64,000 nucleotides of DNA. Source: Glossina fuscipes (Eukaryota > Arthropoda > Insecta > Diptera > Glossinidae). How positions within the stretch are numbered: position 1 is the first letter of the stretch; every line of letters begins with the position of its first letter. The notes beneath the pieces are model-generated. The model made no database searches, was not told where the DNA came from, and saw only the letters and a list, made by a program, of their open reading frames with translations. This document shows, piece by piece, positions 23,720 to 36,629 of this stretch. The position numbers and the translations under genes are program-made. The stretch spans positions 1 to 64,000 of the forward strand of contig NW_023998415.1 in assembly GCF_014805625.2 (NCBI RefSeq), given 5' to 3'.

Positions 23720-26343
23720 GTAATTTTGTCATTGTTGTCATTGACTTGGGGCAAGGTGCAGTGTTTGATGTAGCAGCAATTTTTTCTTTGCATTTCTCTC
23801 CTCAACTGAACCAAAAGTGCCATATTCACTGCTTGTCGGTCGTCCGTTTTCAAGTTTCTCGATAAATATCTTAATCTGTTAGGATCATAACTTTGCAGTA
23901 AACTCTTACGTTTTTAGTCGCGGAGATCAATTCCTTTCCACTTTACGAACAGCCAATTCGCTTCAGGGGTGTAGTTATCGCGTATTGCCTGAACATATTC
24001 TTTTTATTGCAATTCATGCATTTTCTAAAAAGAATGGACATCTTTGCGTTAGTTGTGGAACTTATTGACCGATATATTAAGTAATAAATAATAAATAAAA
24101 AGCAATAAATATAAACTACGACATAACATCACGTTAAATTACAAAAAATTAATTGCAAAAGTTTTACTCAAAAATTGATCTATATTTGAAAAATTTTATT
24201 TAGATTTCGTATTTTTAATGCGGATTTTAAATTGCAAAAACAATTTAAATTTATATCCAATTGAATAAAATTTAATTTCTGTGTTTTACTTAAGTAACGA
24301 CAACCAATAAAAGTAGCATACAGCGAGAACATTATCGAAAACACTTTTTCCATTTTATGTACCTTTCGTTTCCTTTGCGAGATCATGTTGCAAAATTGCC
24401 TCCAATAAATATTTATTGCACTAGAACTTTTGCGATGTTGAAATGAATCGCAAAACTCTTCGTATTGCATGCCATCATTGCTTGCCTTTTCTCTTCACCT
24501 TCACTGTCGTATATACAACCATTGAAACACACTCACAAAAAGTGTCCCTACGATTGGGCCAGGGTGTACTCGAAGCGTATAAAAAAGACTCGTTAAGGTA
24601 TACCACGGTAGTTACCATCGCATGACAAATAACATTAAAAATTTTATATGCATTAAATCTCTAGATGCTTAAAAGCAACGAAACGCAAAACATTAACCGC
24701 GACATTGTCGTACCGTATACTAGGAAGAGAAAAACAAAGGAAAAAGGATTGAAAAAAAAACATATTATTGCACAAGATACTCACATTTGACCGCAAATCA
24801 TTAGTGAAAGAAATGCAAACAAAACCGAAAACATAGTATAAGAGAAAGTTTAAAATTAATTAAAATCGCTAACCATTGCGTACAGACAAAATTGCGAAGC
24901 TTGGAAAACGTGAAAGTCATTAAAAATAGTACGACTTCAAACTGCATAAACACAAATATGAGAATATTAGCTTCTGTATGTTCCGTTCCTTGTGGTTTAA
25001 ATATCGTCTCAGGCAAGCAAAGTTTAGTGAATAATAAATCATTATAATGAATGCGATTATTTATGCCTAAAGCATTTAAAGCATTTCATAGCCCGCAGTT
25101 CATATATGTAAAATTTGTAAAGTCACTCGCGTCAATTTTAAACGATCGCTTAACTTGAACTTGACGCTAACGTCTGAAAAAAGGTAGAAAAATGGAAAAG
25201 CCAGAGGTAAATATATAAAATTTAATTTTGAAAATATGCAGAATTTATCTCCTACTTACTTACATTGGTCCAACAAGCACAACTAGAGACTTTTAACACT
25301 ATAAACAGCGCGTGAGTCAATTTGATCTGTTTTAACTTCTGAACTTCAAAAATATAAATTATAGAATATGTTCCTTTTTTTTAGAAACTCTGCTTGATAT
25401 GCGACGCTCTTGTTAACGCTTTTTTTTTTTTGTTTAGTCTAGCGTTTCTAATAAAATGTTTATGGAATCGCCACAGTCGCACAGTAAAAGACAAGAAACT
25501 GAAATTTTGCACGAATATACCTTAATCGATTAAAAGTCCAAGGCGTGCGATTTGTCAGTATGCACTCCGACAATATACAAAAAACACTGACACTTTTTTT
25601 TATATTTTCATTTATCACTTTCAATATCATAAGGATTTTTCCGAAAAACTGCTAGCCGAGATTACCTTCTCCATCTTAAATCGAAAACTGGCCCAAAGCG
25701 GCTTACTGACACATACCAACTTAGAGACGAAAGCGTTCAATCCAAGGTTTTTTCCAATTCTTTCGTAATTGCGTGAAGAGCCGGCTAATTTTTACTTTCT
25801 ATTTTTGTTTTTGCGATTGTGGCGATTACAAACAAACTGTTAAGTCAAATTGATCCATTTTGATTGATAGCCTTAAGTACGTAAATGCAAAACATCGGTA
25901 GTTCTAGTGTTAATATATCAAAAGCATGTGTAACCGTATATAATACAATATATAGGCAAAAAAAGAAAGCAAAATATATGCAGAAAAGTTGATTTATTTC
26001 TTTTAAATAATTAGCACAACATGACGTATACGTAACTTCGTAACGTAAAAATTGCATCTAAATTAATATTCTCATGACAGAAACCCCATCTCGCATATAA
26101 ATATTTTGGAAATATTCTGTCTTCATGAATAGAACGTCGAGCATTTATTATATATGTATGTACATAATACATATCGCGTAGTCTAGGAGGAAAAATGAAA
26201 ATAAAGTTTTATTAATAATAAATAAGCAAAGACTTTTTAAGATTTATGCGAATATTTAACTATCCTGAACAGCGTATAATGTATGTAAAAAACATTGAAT
26301 GATGAAAGGTTCCATTAAGTAAAATAGTATTTGATCAATGTCA
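23720..26343. other. No recognised gene
   Basis: AT-rich. One 60-codon ATG-started frame (24443-24625, plus) has a hydrophobic stretch (CLPFLFTFTVVYTT) that could pass as a signal peptide, but nothing else supports it. Two related 20-base strings occur at about 25317 and 25843 ('agtcaatttgatctgtttt' and 'agtcaaattgatccatttt'); their meaning is unknown. Confidence 0.4.
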
Positions 26344-26640
26344 CGTTTTGCTTTACGTGGTTTTGAAAGAAACCCGGCCGCTTCATTTCCACCTTATGAG
26401 AATCATCCTACCCTTGGAAAGTAGACGTACTTGGTTGACTGTCTCGTTTGTAACAAGATTATTATCTGCTGAATGTCGTTCGCCATTTTTATTGAACGAG
26501 CTAAATATTCATATCCCGGCAAGAGTAACCCGTAATTATTGACTTATAAAGCTACATCAAACTCGTACGAACTATGAGGTGAACCATTCATTTCGAATCG
26601 CTTGCTCAATGGCTTCAATAGTCTGGGTGATGTAACGCCG
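26344..26640 (+). mobile_element. LINE ORF2 C-terminal fragment, second family
   Basis: Two overlapping frames read FALRGF followed by a FPPYENHPTL segment, then RRTWLTVSFVTRLLSAE, LNELNIHIPARVTRNY and TRTNYEVNHSFRIA. This is the same thumb/C-terminal layout as FALRNLGW, LPPYDNR, LEKRR and NVPNRF in the LINE at 10112, but so diverged that it must be another family or a much older copy. A frameshift lies near 26415 and a stop at 26540. The 3' limit is uncertain. Confidence 0.7.
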
Positions 26641-27027
26641 TCGTCATTTCTGACGGTAAAGAGGGCAACACTAAATCAAAAGGTTTGACTATTTCTCCAT
26701 GCTGCTATTGCTGCAACCTACTTTTCTTGCTGCATACTTTTCAATATGGTGCTCAACGTTTTAAATTAATTTAGGCTTTTGTAGGTGTGTAACTGGTGAT
26801 TACAATAGTCGATGTTCTCCCTTACCGTAGAAGAGCATTTTTTGCCTATAATTAGTAGCTACAAAATTATATCTTGAATCGTTGGCATTGAATAAAAATA
26901 GAGGTAAACAAACACTACGATAAATAGGATAACTGCTTTCTTATTTGCTATTATATTGTTCTCTATCTTTTGCAGTTAAAATTAATTGGTAATCGATATA
27001 ATGTAACTTATTTACTTTGTTCCAATA

Positions 27028-27052
27028 AATAAATAATAATAATAATAATATA
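27028..27052. repeat. (AAT)n microsatellite
   Basis: A run of aataataataataat preceded by aaataaat, ending at the TA before 27053. Confidence 0.85.
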
Positions 27053-27200
27053 CAGACGTCCCCCGCTTAACATATTTATAAAGGACGCTTTCGATGCGAC
27101 ACGGTACAAAATTTACGAGTATTATAATCCGTTTTCGATACAACACGATTTCAAAAGTCGGGTCTGTCGTTTTACCAAATGATTTTTGCTTTTTATTTTA
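27053..27200 (+). mobile_element. Possible pogo-like DNA transposon end
   Basis: After a TA dinucleotide the sequence starts CAGACGTCCCCCGCTTAAC and continues with 'gatgcgacacgg' and 'cgatacaacacgat' blocks. CAG plus a C/G-rich start after TA is typical of pogo/Tigger termini. The matching opposite terminus was not found, so this is a solitary end or chance. Confidence 0.3.
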
Positions 27201-27879
27201 CCGTTACTAAGAGGAGTTCCAACCATATTTGACGAAAAGAGATCTATTAGCCGCAATTTTTAATCAAAATTGATTTGTAACTGTCACCATTATTTTGTGA
27301 GTATATTTTTAAATTTTTAATTTCAGCATAATGTTGTCTTCTTTTTTTTTTATGAAAACTTAAAGTTCGCTTATGTTTTCCTTTCGACTTCCTAGACGAA
27401 CCTGCAATCAAAGTACTGGACTGCTATACTATACACTTAGAGTGATGATGCAAGCAATAGGTTCACGAACACACAAATTCCTTTGATTGCGTGCCCCATG
27501 TTTTAACATATGGTTGTATGATGCATAATGGAAATGTACAATGCTGTAAGCTTGCCCAGCTCTATGTACCGATTTCTTTCCAATATTTATATTTGCTCTT
27601 AGGCTACAAAGTCGGACTCCTTAGCCCTAATTTGCGTTTGCATAACAGCTCATACATTCGAATGCCTGTAGCGTCCGACAAAAATTGTGTACAAGAACAA
27701 TTAAATAAATATTAAATTGATCAATCATCAATCATCCTTCATTCTATATACGTAACCTTAGGTAATCAATTGTTTCTAAAGAATTGTTTTGCTTTTAGCT
27801 CTGTATCTATGGTTGAAGACGTGCACACTTTTTAATTTTTATGCGGATTTTAGTGCAAAGGTAGAAACAACAAAAATTT
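27201..27879. other. No recognised feature
   Basis: AT-rich to mixed DNA with a 74-codon frame (27491-27715) of chance-like content. Confidence 0.4.
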
Positions 27880-28520
27880 AAGATGCTTGTGGAGGTGGAT
27901 TGAAAGTCGATAGTTGTCAATGTTGGCTCGGAAGGTTTGCTGATGGTGATTCTAATCTCTCCGACGCGCCTCGAAGTCGACGACTAGTTGAATTTGATAA
28001 TGATGCTGTAAAATCTCTAGTAGGAGCTTATCCAAAATTAAGTATACAAGAATTATGAAAGACTTTAGTTTTCATTGTCAACCACACAAAGACATCCAAG
28101 CAAAATTGGAAGCGCAAGGCATAAGGCACAAGGCATTGAATAAATTTTCTGAGATAAGGACAAGAACATTTATCGATGGATTTGCACATCATTGCTATCC
28201 AGACTCCGTAAAGTCTTCGCACAATCATCATCGGAGATGAAAAATGGATTGTTTATGATAATATAAAACGTTTCAAATAATGGTTTTTTGCAAATCAACC
28301 CGTAAACCTACCTTATTAAGGAGTCCCATTTAGCTTCGCAAACCCCGGCCTTGTAGGCAAGACGGCAAACTGCTTTTGATAATGATACAGATGATACTTA
28401 ATAAGCTAAGGAATAAAAACATGAACTTGCAACGAATTTTGTTTTAGATTTCAAAGGAATTGATTATTCATGGTGGCCCCTACTTTGCTACGCCTATCTA
28501 ATGCAACACTTAAAAACCGG
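27880..28520 (+). pseudogene. Mariner relic, mellifera-like type
   Basis: Decayed mariner transposase of a lineage different from the one at 3965. The N-terminal half is in one frame (about 27900-28058): CQCWLGRF, DGDSNLSDAPRSRRLVEFDN, then AVKSLV and KLSIQEL, ending at TGA 28056. In the same frame further on, IIIGDEKWIVYDNIKRF carries the first catalytic Asp (28236-28238) intact. Further on only weak matches remain (a rearranged NRKGI-type block near 28452), and the motif that should hold the second Asp is destroyed. It is followed within about 50 bases by LINE copy 2. mellifera-like is judged from GDEKW and DAPRSRR text. Confidence 0.82.
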
Positions 28521-28569
28521 CATCGGAAAGTCTATACTATATTATCACAATGCATTTAACGTTAAAATT

Positions 28570-29499
28570 ACATTTTACTTAACACCTTGAGCTGTCTTTA
28601 AGTAAAGTTAGGTCTCCACTAGGTTTCATTAAGGGATAATCCAAAGAGCTTCAGGATCACTACATAACAAAAAAGCTGTACACGTGTTTAGTTAGATCAA
28701 TACTTGAGTATGCCTCGGTTGTGTGGTCTCCTTTCCATAGGTATTATGTTGATTCATTTGAATCTGTTCAAAAGCAATTCTTTTTGTTTGCACTTAGGAA
28801 TTTGGCCTTCCCCTCTGTCGTCTTATGAAAATAGGGTGACTCTGTCATCGTTACCGCCATTTGAGAAAGATAGATTTATTGTTGGTGTTACACCACATGG
28901 TAGAATAAGCTTTAATGTGCCTAATCGCTTCTCTAGCAACTTTATTTTCGTTAAGCTTAGTGGCAAACTAAATGTAATTATGAGCTGTTTAATCTGTTCA
29001 CAGTTGTTTGCAGAAACCTGAACGATGTCTACCACTCAATATCAATATCGAACTTTTGAAAGTATATGAAAACAACTGTACTTAATACGCGCGATTTGCG
29101 GACGTCGCATTTAAACTAACTTGCAATCTTAAAATCTCACCATTATTCGAAAATTAACTGGTGTTTCTTACTGTTATCGGTTGCCAAGCTTTTGCATGTT
29201 TGCAATGGCTTAGGTGTTCACTCGCAACTTGGATCTGTACCGCCTGTGGGTGTGCCGCTATGCTAGCTGTATACATGGCTTGTTCCTTTTTTTTCTCTTT
29301 CGTATTTTTTATACATGAATTATTGGTTATTTGGGAATTGTTGGTTTTTTTTTTTCTTCTCTTTACATCTACTTATATAGTTTATATTAGTTTTTAATAA
29401 TAATTAGTACAAGATTTACTTCTAAGAGTCAATTGAATTTGACTGTTAATTTATCTTAATTGAATTTTATGTGTAAGTAAATAAATAAATTTAAAAAAA
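28570..29499 (+). mobile_element. LINE, 5'-truncated copy 2 (same family as 10112)
   Basis: Starts in the region equivalent to LHIELSISKARSALGFI of copy 1 and continues with RSILEYASVVWSPF, ESVQKQFFLFALRN and LSSLPPFEK, then the FNVPNRFSSNFIFVKL block. Relative to copy 1 it has deletions before the PPY region and before FNVPNRF, plus frameshifts. Its 3' UTR matches copy 1 closely, for example 'ttatcggttgccaagctttt' against 'ttatcggttgccaggcttat' and 'gcatgtttgcaatggcttag'. It ends in a short aaataaataaat/A tail. The frame around 29161-29397 is UTR, not a gene. Confidence 0.88.
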
Positions 29500-32400
29500 T
29501 CCTAAATTATAACGTTTTCATATCTTTCTTAAGATATCGTTTTTATCAAGCTCGAAAATCAGCCAGATCCTGCCAATGTTTCGCACGTTATTACCGAAGG
29601 CATTTATATAAATACAGTGAAGGGTGCGAACATAGTGCTCAGTTTATATAATACATCTCTGCACAAAGTGCTGCCAAGACGCGAAAAAGCATAAAATATT
29701 TACGATAGATAACTTGGCCAAATACGAAATACATTTTTTTTGTGTTCCAAAAAAGAGACTTATATGAAGAAAATAGTAAAAAAAAGCTTATTAAAACTAT
29801 GGGCCAACGTTTGCTATACATTTTTCCCACCCGCTATAAATTTTAGGATACCAAGCCCAAGCCCATTTTTTCACAAAGTTTTCGAAATATCTTGTACACG
29901 CACACTTCGCTCGGTCTACGTTTAAGCGGATATACTTATACCGATGCGTGAAGCTTACAGATAGTATCTTCTATGGGAGAACTTGCAGTTTCACATATAT
30001 TCGCTATGAAAATAATATCGTCTCTATGTCGAACTTGCATTGTGCATATCCATACAACGCATGACCACCAAATTAAATGAATAGATATTCGCTCTAACTT
30101 TCAATGAAACCAAATCGATAACAGTTAGTAAAAGTCTTGTCTAAAGCGGAATTAAACTATTTTCCTTTTTATTTCACATTTCTTTAATATTTAAGGAATC
30201 TACAAAAAAAATCAGACTCATGTCAGTATTTTAGGATGTCACTATAAGAAAAATAAATCAGGATTTTATTTACTCGCAACGACGTTCGTCTTATCCTTTT
30301 TTGGAAGAAAGCTTTCTTTACTTCTTCTTTAATATTCTTAATAATTTGCTTTTCAGAAAATGGCTGGAACTTGTAATCTAACTTCGATTAAGATCTTATA
30401 TGAAAATAAGCAATAATAAACGAATCGACAAACGAGCAAACGAAACTGTAAGAAAAACACATATGAGTAAGTAAAACATTTATTTTATAGACTAACCGAT
30501 GTCTATTTCTTAATATCAAAAAAGCAATAAAAGAATGTCCAGTCGGCTTTTATACGCAAAAACTTCTCGTTCCAACATTCATCTAAGCACGCGTTAACTG
30601 ACTTCTCGTTTCTGAAAAAAAAGAGAGATTTCATTTTTTTGTAAGGAATGCCAAACGCTAACCTCATAAATGGAAGAAATTCACGTCTTGTGGCTACAAT
30701 GAATGTATTATGTTACATTGTGATAAAATCATTTTATCCAGAATTTTAAGAGAAAATCTCTGTTTTTTAAAAGAAAAAATTGCGAGAATTTTAATTATAA
30801 AAATATGTTTCAACGCTTTAATGAACGTGTTTTCAAAATATTTTCTGCATAATTTTGGTGATTTGCCAAGAATTATGAGTTGCAAAGCAATCACTTAACT
30901 TCCATGTGAAAACTAATAAACATTAGATGGGTTCATAAATGAAACGCAAGTCAAACTGAAATTAGTTTAAAACACTAGACGAAAAATTTTATACATGAAC
31001 TACGCCTACAAAATGTACACAATTCTGTCAGATTTTTCTTTATTCATATCTACATTTCTAAATATTTAGAGAAAGCCAATAGCTAACTGGACAGGACCAC
31101 AATTCGCTACTTGTTATAAGGTTAAATTGATAGCCGAAAGAAGAGTTACAATTGTACTATCTTTTTACACGTTTTCTTGAGAAACACAATTAAGAGGATA
31201 TGTGCAAAGTGTTAGTTTATCAATATTGAAAACGATAATAACGGACAGGCTAAAAAAGCTAATGTGGACATAGAGAACTCGAAAGGCGGACGATTAGCAT
31301 AGCATAGGAGGAAACGGGAAGGGGAGGGGGCGAAAACACATATAGATAGGAGAAGAAATGAACGGTAACAGAAAAATAAGCAGATAAGGGCAGGAAAGGG
31401 AGATGAAAGCAACGCCACTTTAACGAAAAAGACGGGTGGGAAAAAATATATGTTACGATATATGGATGAACAATAAAGGCAGTGTGATTAGCCCCGCAGA
31501 GAATCTTACGTTGACCGAAGCTACATTGACTTCTTAAATTTTCTAGTGTGTATTTAAGATATTTATCAGCAAAATAACGAAACTTCAATGTGCTGAGTGT
31601 AGGAGTTTATGTTTGAATCTCCGTCGAGTAAAAATTCTATTATATACGTAAATAATCAAAAATAACGGGTCATTTGCTTTACGCACATTTAACATTCAAA
31701 GCAGTTGCTTGAGGTATTTCACCTACGTATTATTTATAAACTTAATAGAGAACAACTTGAGGACGTGAACAATTTAACAAATTTGAAAAATAAATTTGAG
31801 ATAAGTTTTCGTATAAAATAAAATTTTCATTTACTGCAATATTATAGAGAGCTTCAGACAACAAAAAATATGAAAATTTCCTAAAGTACCATGAAGGATG
31901 TATGAAAATTAAAAATGAATAAACATCGAACTTGAACGACATATTAAATAACGACAATTCTTAATAATTCTAATAATTTCCCTAATCAAATGTTGCTAAT
32001 TTTCCTGTAAATGTGTAAATAGGATAACGTGATGTGATCAACATAGTTTCATTACTTTAAGAAGTATGGAAGAAATACACACCTGCGATGAACGCAACTT
32101 TACATTTTCCACACATTAGCCTGATTATGTACGGAAATCATACATCGACGCATTTAAGTGTAAACAACTAAAATTTCAGACATGAACATAGCCTACACTT
32201 TTTAATTTTATTAACTTGAGCCTGCTTGTCATCGATGCGTTTATGGGATGAATGCAAGTGTTTTTGCGTGCATGTTTTTTATGCAACCTATCATCCAATT
32301 ATGAGCCTAATTGAGTTAAAGCCAAAAGCAATTTTCCTAGTAATTGTTTTGATTTTAACTGCCCAAATAAGGGTACATTTATCCAATATTCATTAGGAAA

Positions 32401-33044
32401 GACTAATGATTGGATAATTTTCAATTCCTTTTTTTCCTGTAACAGTATAAGTATCACAGACGCTACCATTAGTTGAAATTAAGGATGGATCCTATCGAGA
32501 CCCTATAAATTTAACTCCCAAATTTCCGAAATTTCTAATAGAGAGGATAAATTTTCTTTGGAACTACGGAAATTTAGTTCGAACTTGCTGAATTTTTGTA
32601 TTGAACTCTACCTATAAGAGCTATAATAACTCAGAAAATGTAACATGCTTGAAAATTGTTAGGTTTGCAAAACTACCGAGTGCAACCATTTGAAACGTAT
32701 CAGCAATGTTTCCTAACGTAACGTGAAAGGGAATTGATAAAAAAAAAGTTTATGATTGTAGATAAAGCTTTCAGGCGATTGTTATCACCAAAAAAGATAG
32801 GCAGACAGATATGTTTACGTGAACTGTACTGCTTACGCTGATAAGAAATGTGGATATTTTGTAGGACCTCTCATCCCTATTTCTAATCGATGCAAACCTA
32901 AAGCAGGTTAGATAAATACTCTTGATGGAAGTAGAGAAATTTCGAAACAATACCAGTGGTTTTGTCACACTCTGTATACGATTCACAATACAAAGGCAAT
33001 ACTAGTTCGAAGTACGCTGTGGTTTTTAGATAGAAGATTTATAT
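29500..33044. other. Long stretch without recognisable genes
   Basis: AT-rich. Just after the LINE tail (29545-29650) all three forward frames are open for about 35 codons, without a recognisable product. The 109-codon minus frame at 31259-31588 lies over a purine-rich tract and is low-complexity. Nothing else was seen. Confidence 0.45.
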
Positions 33045-33270
33045 TTGAAGACGTGTGATGTGTTCGTTATCGAGTGGTGAATGCCGACTTTTTTTGCAAT
33101 TGCTAAGTGTTTAGGCGTGGGTGTTTCTTAAGCACGGACCGCAAGAGGTCATTATCGCACACAATGAAGCGACTGTTTTCGCGACTAAAATCTTTGCAAT
33201 GAAATTTGTTAAACCATCTTTAGCAGATTTGAACATTAACTACTTTACTTCCCAATACTTCACTTAATAT
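33045..33270 (-). pseudogene. Mariner N-terminal fragment
   Basis: Read on the minus strand, a frame from about 33268 shows RWFNKFHCKDFSRENSRF, then IVCDNDLLRSVLKKHPR, and after a one-base shift KHLAIAKKVGIHHSITN. These match the first helix-turn-helix region of mellifera-like mariner transposases (usual text: WF.KFRSGDFSL...PRSGRP, D.DLL, and HHSTV). A stop precedes RWF. No catalytic region was found downstream, so only the DNA-binding part remains. Too diverged from 27880-28520 to be a recent duplicate. Confidence 0.65.
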
Positions 33271-33869
33271 AAGTTTTTACAAGTAACCGATGGCTTGCTT
33301 CCGTTCTGGACCTCATACCAATTGTAATGTCTTAAATGCACTTTCTTCACATCGCAACCAACTGATAGAAGGTATTGAAACTAATCCTCTTATATCTCTA
33401 GAAAGATATATATAGATAGGTAGTAAGACCCCACGTGACGTATTCCACTTACTTACCTTGTCATGACAAATAAAATTATGTGCAAATAGTAAAATACAGC
33501 AGAACTTTCCCGTCAACAATGTACACACCCATATTCTAGCTTTGTTATCGTTCAACTTTCATAACATTTGCGCTTGTGTTTGCGTGCCTTGGTTTCTGTC
33601 ACTTCATATCAAATTTCGTCTTTTGCGGCAAAAGCGTGTAATGACAAAACTCTCCAATATCAATTTTGCGCTAAGACAGGCTTATTAACATACGAAAACC
33701 ACAAATTGATGTGTGAAAAAGGAAACGACGAGTCGTTAAAAAAAGGAAATTAAAGTTAAATTATTAATATATTAAGTTTACGTGATAATCCTTATATCCT
33801 TATATTAGTTTTTAAAAATCTTTATCAAAAAATAATAAACAAAATAAAGCTTTTATTACGATTTGTTTC
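33271..33869. other. No recognised feature
   Basis: AT-rich, with short frames only. Confidence 0.4.
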
Positions 33870-34330
33870 AATTTTTATACCCATCAGCGAAGGGTGATGG
33901 GTTTTGTCAAAACGTTTGCAACGCCCAGAAGGAAACATCAGAGGCCCCACAAAGTATATATATTCTTGATCAGCATCAAATTCTGAATCGATTTAAGCAT
34001 GCTCGTCTGTTTGTCGGTGTTATGTCTGTTGTAAATATTTTCCTGGACGCCATAATTAAAGTATCGACTTCAAGTTTGGCAAAAGCATTAAAAGTTCTTG
34101 CACATAGGTTGGTAATGAAAATGGGTCAAAGCGGTCATAGTGCACGCCTACAGTACCATTTAAACTAAGTACACCTCTATTTTTCACTAGGAATAAAAGT
34201 GTTTTTTTTTTGTTTTTTCATTAGTCCTCAACTACAACAAATAAGTCTACAAAAATTTGGATGATGTTGTGGCACCTGTACAAAACTTAAAGAAATTGTC
34301 CACGCCTATTCAATATTATAGAGTAGCAAA
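33870..34330 (+). repeat. Dispersed repeat family A, longest plus copy
   Basis: Best plus-strand example. It begins 'ttatacccatcagcgaaggg' and runs through 'cgtttgcaacgcccagaagg', 'gaggccccacaaagtatata', 'ttcttgatcagcatcaaatt', 'ctcgtctgtttgtcgg', 'gttcttgcacataggttgg', 'aatgggtcaaagcggtc' and 'ggaataaaagtg'. It then continues into a distal part ('aataagtctacaaaaatttg', 'ccacgcctattcaatattat') that also follows the copy at 48640. The full unit is therefore at least about 450 bases. The 101-codon frame here is not a gene. Confidence 0.7.
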
Positions 34331-34770
34331 ATTTAATCATTTTTTTTAATACATTGATAACGCGTAGAAGCAAACTTGACAAATCCATGAAGTATATAAA
34401 GCCTTGGCCAGTTTCAAATTCGTAATCCACTTAAGCATGCCGTAAGCATGCATGTCTTTATGACTGTCCGTCTGTTCGTCCGTCCAAATATTGGTATATC
34501 AAACTCTGCAGTATCTGTCGCACACATTCTCCCAATCGAGTAAAAAAGGTATCACCTACAAATTTGCAAAACAGTTTGAAGATGGCGCAAGCAGATCAAA
34601 GAATAGGCCTACAACGCCCACACGTCTGCACAACCAAAACTGAGAACGCTTTTGTTATTTTTGTCTTTTGCTCGTTGCCCATAAACGCGATATAAATTTC
34701 CACGAAATTATGCTGGAAGAATATGAAGAATGAACCACTCCCACACAATATTATAGAATACGAAAAATTA
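34331..34770 (+). repeat. Family A-related repeat, diverged copy
   Basis: Directly follows the previous copy. It shows 'atgaagtatataaagcctt', 'gactgtccgtctgttcgtcc', 'acaaatttgcaaaacag', 'ggcctacaacgcccacacg' and 'caatattatagaatacga', in family order but with a different spacing. This may be an older subfamily, so the two copies are a head-to-tail pair. Confidence 0.5.
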
Positions 34771-35189
34771 CATTTTTCCTTTTTTTTCAATCTTTCATAT
34801 GGTAATAGCGATGCCACCGAATATAATGTTCTTAATTGTTTTTTTTTTTCATATAATCAGAATTTTTCTTTTTAACATATCAAAATTTTGTTTGTCCTAC
34901 TCTAGTTTTCTTACTATGAGTTTTTTTCCGTTGGTTTCCATAAATTTTCTTTTTTGCTTTCTTCTTTCTTTACAATAACGCAAGTTTTTTTTGTCTACTA
35001 TTGGCACGATTGTTTTTATCCATAAAGCGAAAACTGCATATCATTTACAAATTTTCTGGATAAGTTATATTCAGCATTGTTTCAATAGTGAATTGAATTT
35101 GTGCCAGTAGTTCTATAAAGAGTGTTACGAACCCACTATTGTTATTACATCATACATCACTTACGGTAAGGTGATATTAATTTGTGCGA

Positions 35190-35720
35190 ATTTATGCAGC
35201 ACCCAAAAGGACTTGAGATAGAACAAAGTTTTATTATATACCAAATCCTTCAGTGTCATTTTCTGATCCGATGAAAGTATATCTGCCCGTTTGTTTATGT
35301 GTTTTTTGCCCATATAAGAAATATACGCAGATCGAACATTTTGGGTAATATTTTGATGAAATTTGGTATATTGACATGTTACGGTCTCGGTAGGAACGTT
35401 ATTGAAAATATATTGAATCGGATCATATTGAGCTCTCTCTATACAATGTACGTAAATAATAACACATTTTTAAAATCTATTCGTACCTCAAATTATTGAT
35501 TTCTAATATTTCCCGAGGAGCATCCGTAAACAAGTCACATCTTAGTCCATTAACTCAGTTTGAAATATTTAGATGAAATGGGATCGTTTTTTTAATTTGT
35601 CGGATGAAAATCGTTCTTGCAGAAAATGGACCTTTATATGGCAACAAGATCTATTTTTTAGTACTTCGCAGTAAATATTGATCCGGAAGAGTGATTTGAT
35701 ATAGAAATTATTTGTGGTAA
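35190..35720 (+). repeat. Dispersed repeat family B, longest copy
   Basis: Contains 'gcacccaaaaggacttgag', 'tttgatgaaatttggtatat', 'gttattgaaaatatattgaatcgg', 'cgttcttgcagaaaatgg' and 'tttatatggcaacaagatc'. The second block recurs as 'tggacgaaatttgatatact' at 54815 and 'tttgatgaaatttattacgc' at 60492. Non-coding. Confidence 0.5.
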
Positions 35721-36629
35721 GTTAGGATGACATGGAATTATCTTGGAAGCCCCCTATGTATATAAAAATTTTGTAATTAAAAAAGTTCGTAAGAGAATAA
35801 TATACAATTTAAAGACTTTATTATACAAAGCTTTCAGTTTAGGGTCGACCATTCCTTACATGCAACAAATATAACTTGAGTTGAGCTAATATACAAACGT
35901 ATTCATTTGTACGTAAGTTTTTTAAAGTTTTAATCGATTGTTTCAATTTTGAATAAATAAGGGAATGGTATGAGGTTATTATTATCACAAACGGAATTAG
36001 TAAATAGAATTTATGACTCCACTCTATGCTTATGTCAATTAGCTAAATTACGCTTAAATAGAAATATATTATGTAAAATACCTACGAATAACTAATCCAA
36101 AGAGTTATTGCGGTGGTAAAATAAGCTACCTATGGTTTAATTGAATGCGAAATTGCACATGAAAGCTTTATTTATTTTTTTATTTATTTACATATATATA
36201 CAGACACGATTAAATTAAGGAACATTTAAGATTCAAATGCTTAAGCTGTGACATTATAATTTAAAAATACGGGAAAAAAATATGTAAATACATAAGAATT
36301 TATATCTAGTGGAGTTGATGCAAAAATACAGCTGAGGAATGACATTTTCATAAGAGATTAAGTTATGCGTTGATCATTATATCAAAAAAGTAGGAGGAAT
36401 TATTTATTTAAAATTTCATTTCACAAGAAGTAGGCAATTTATATTTGACTCTGGTCTTACATCCACATTTTTCCTAACAAGATTAGAAAAAAAAAAGAAC
36501 AAACAAAATTTCCATACTATATATGTATAATTTTTGGTAAACGTGATTGATTTTATCGATTTTGCAGAAGTTTTTTTCTATGTTCATTTATAAACGATGA
36601 GCAAAAATCTAGAATGTAATAGTGTTCTT
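35721..36629. other. No recognised feature
   Basis: AT-rich DNA without frames or repeats that I can assign. Confidence 0.45.

Noticed and set aside
24443..24625. 60-codon ATG-started frame with a hydrophobic N-terminal part
   Set aside because: Length is within chance for this window; no promoter, homology or repeat support for a secreted peptide.
31259..31588. 109-codon and 68-codon overlapping minus frames
   Set aside because: They lie opposite a purine-rich tract, giving Ser/Phe/Pro/Leu-rich low-complexity peptides.
33863..34168. 101-codon frame
   Set aside because: Entirely inside a family A repeat. The same repeat elsewhere is closed in this frame.
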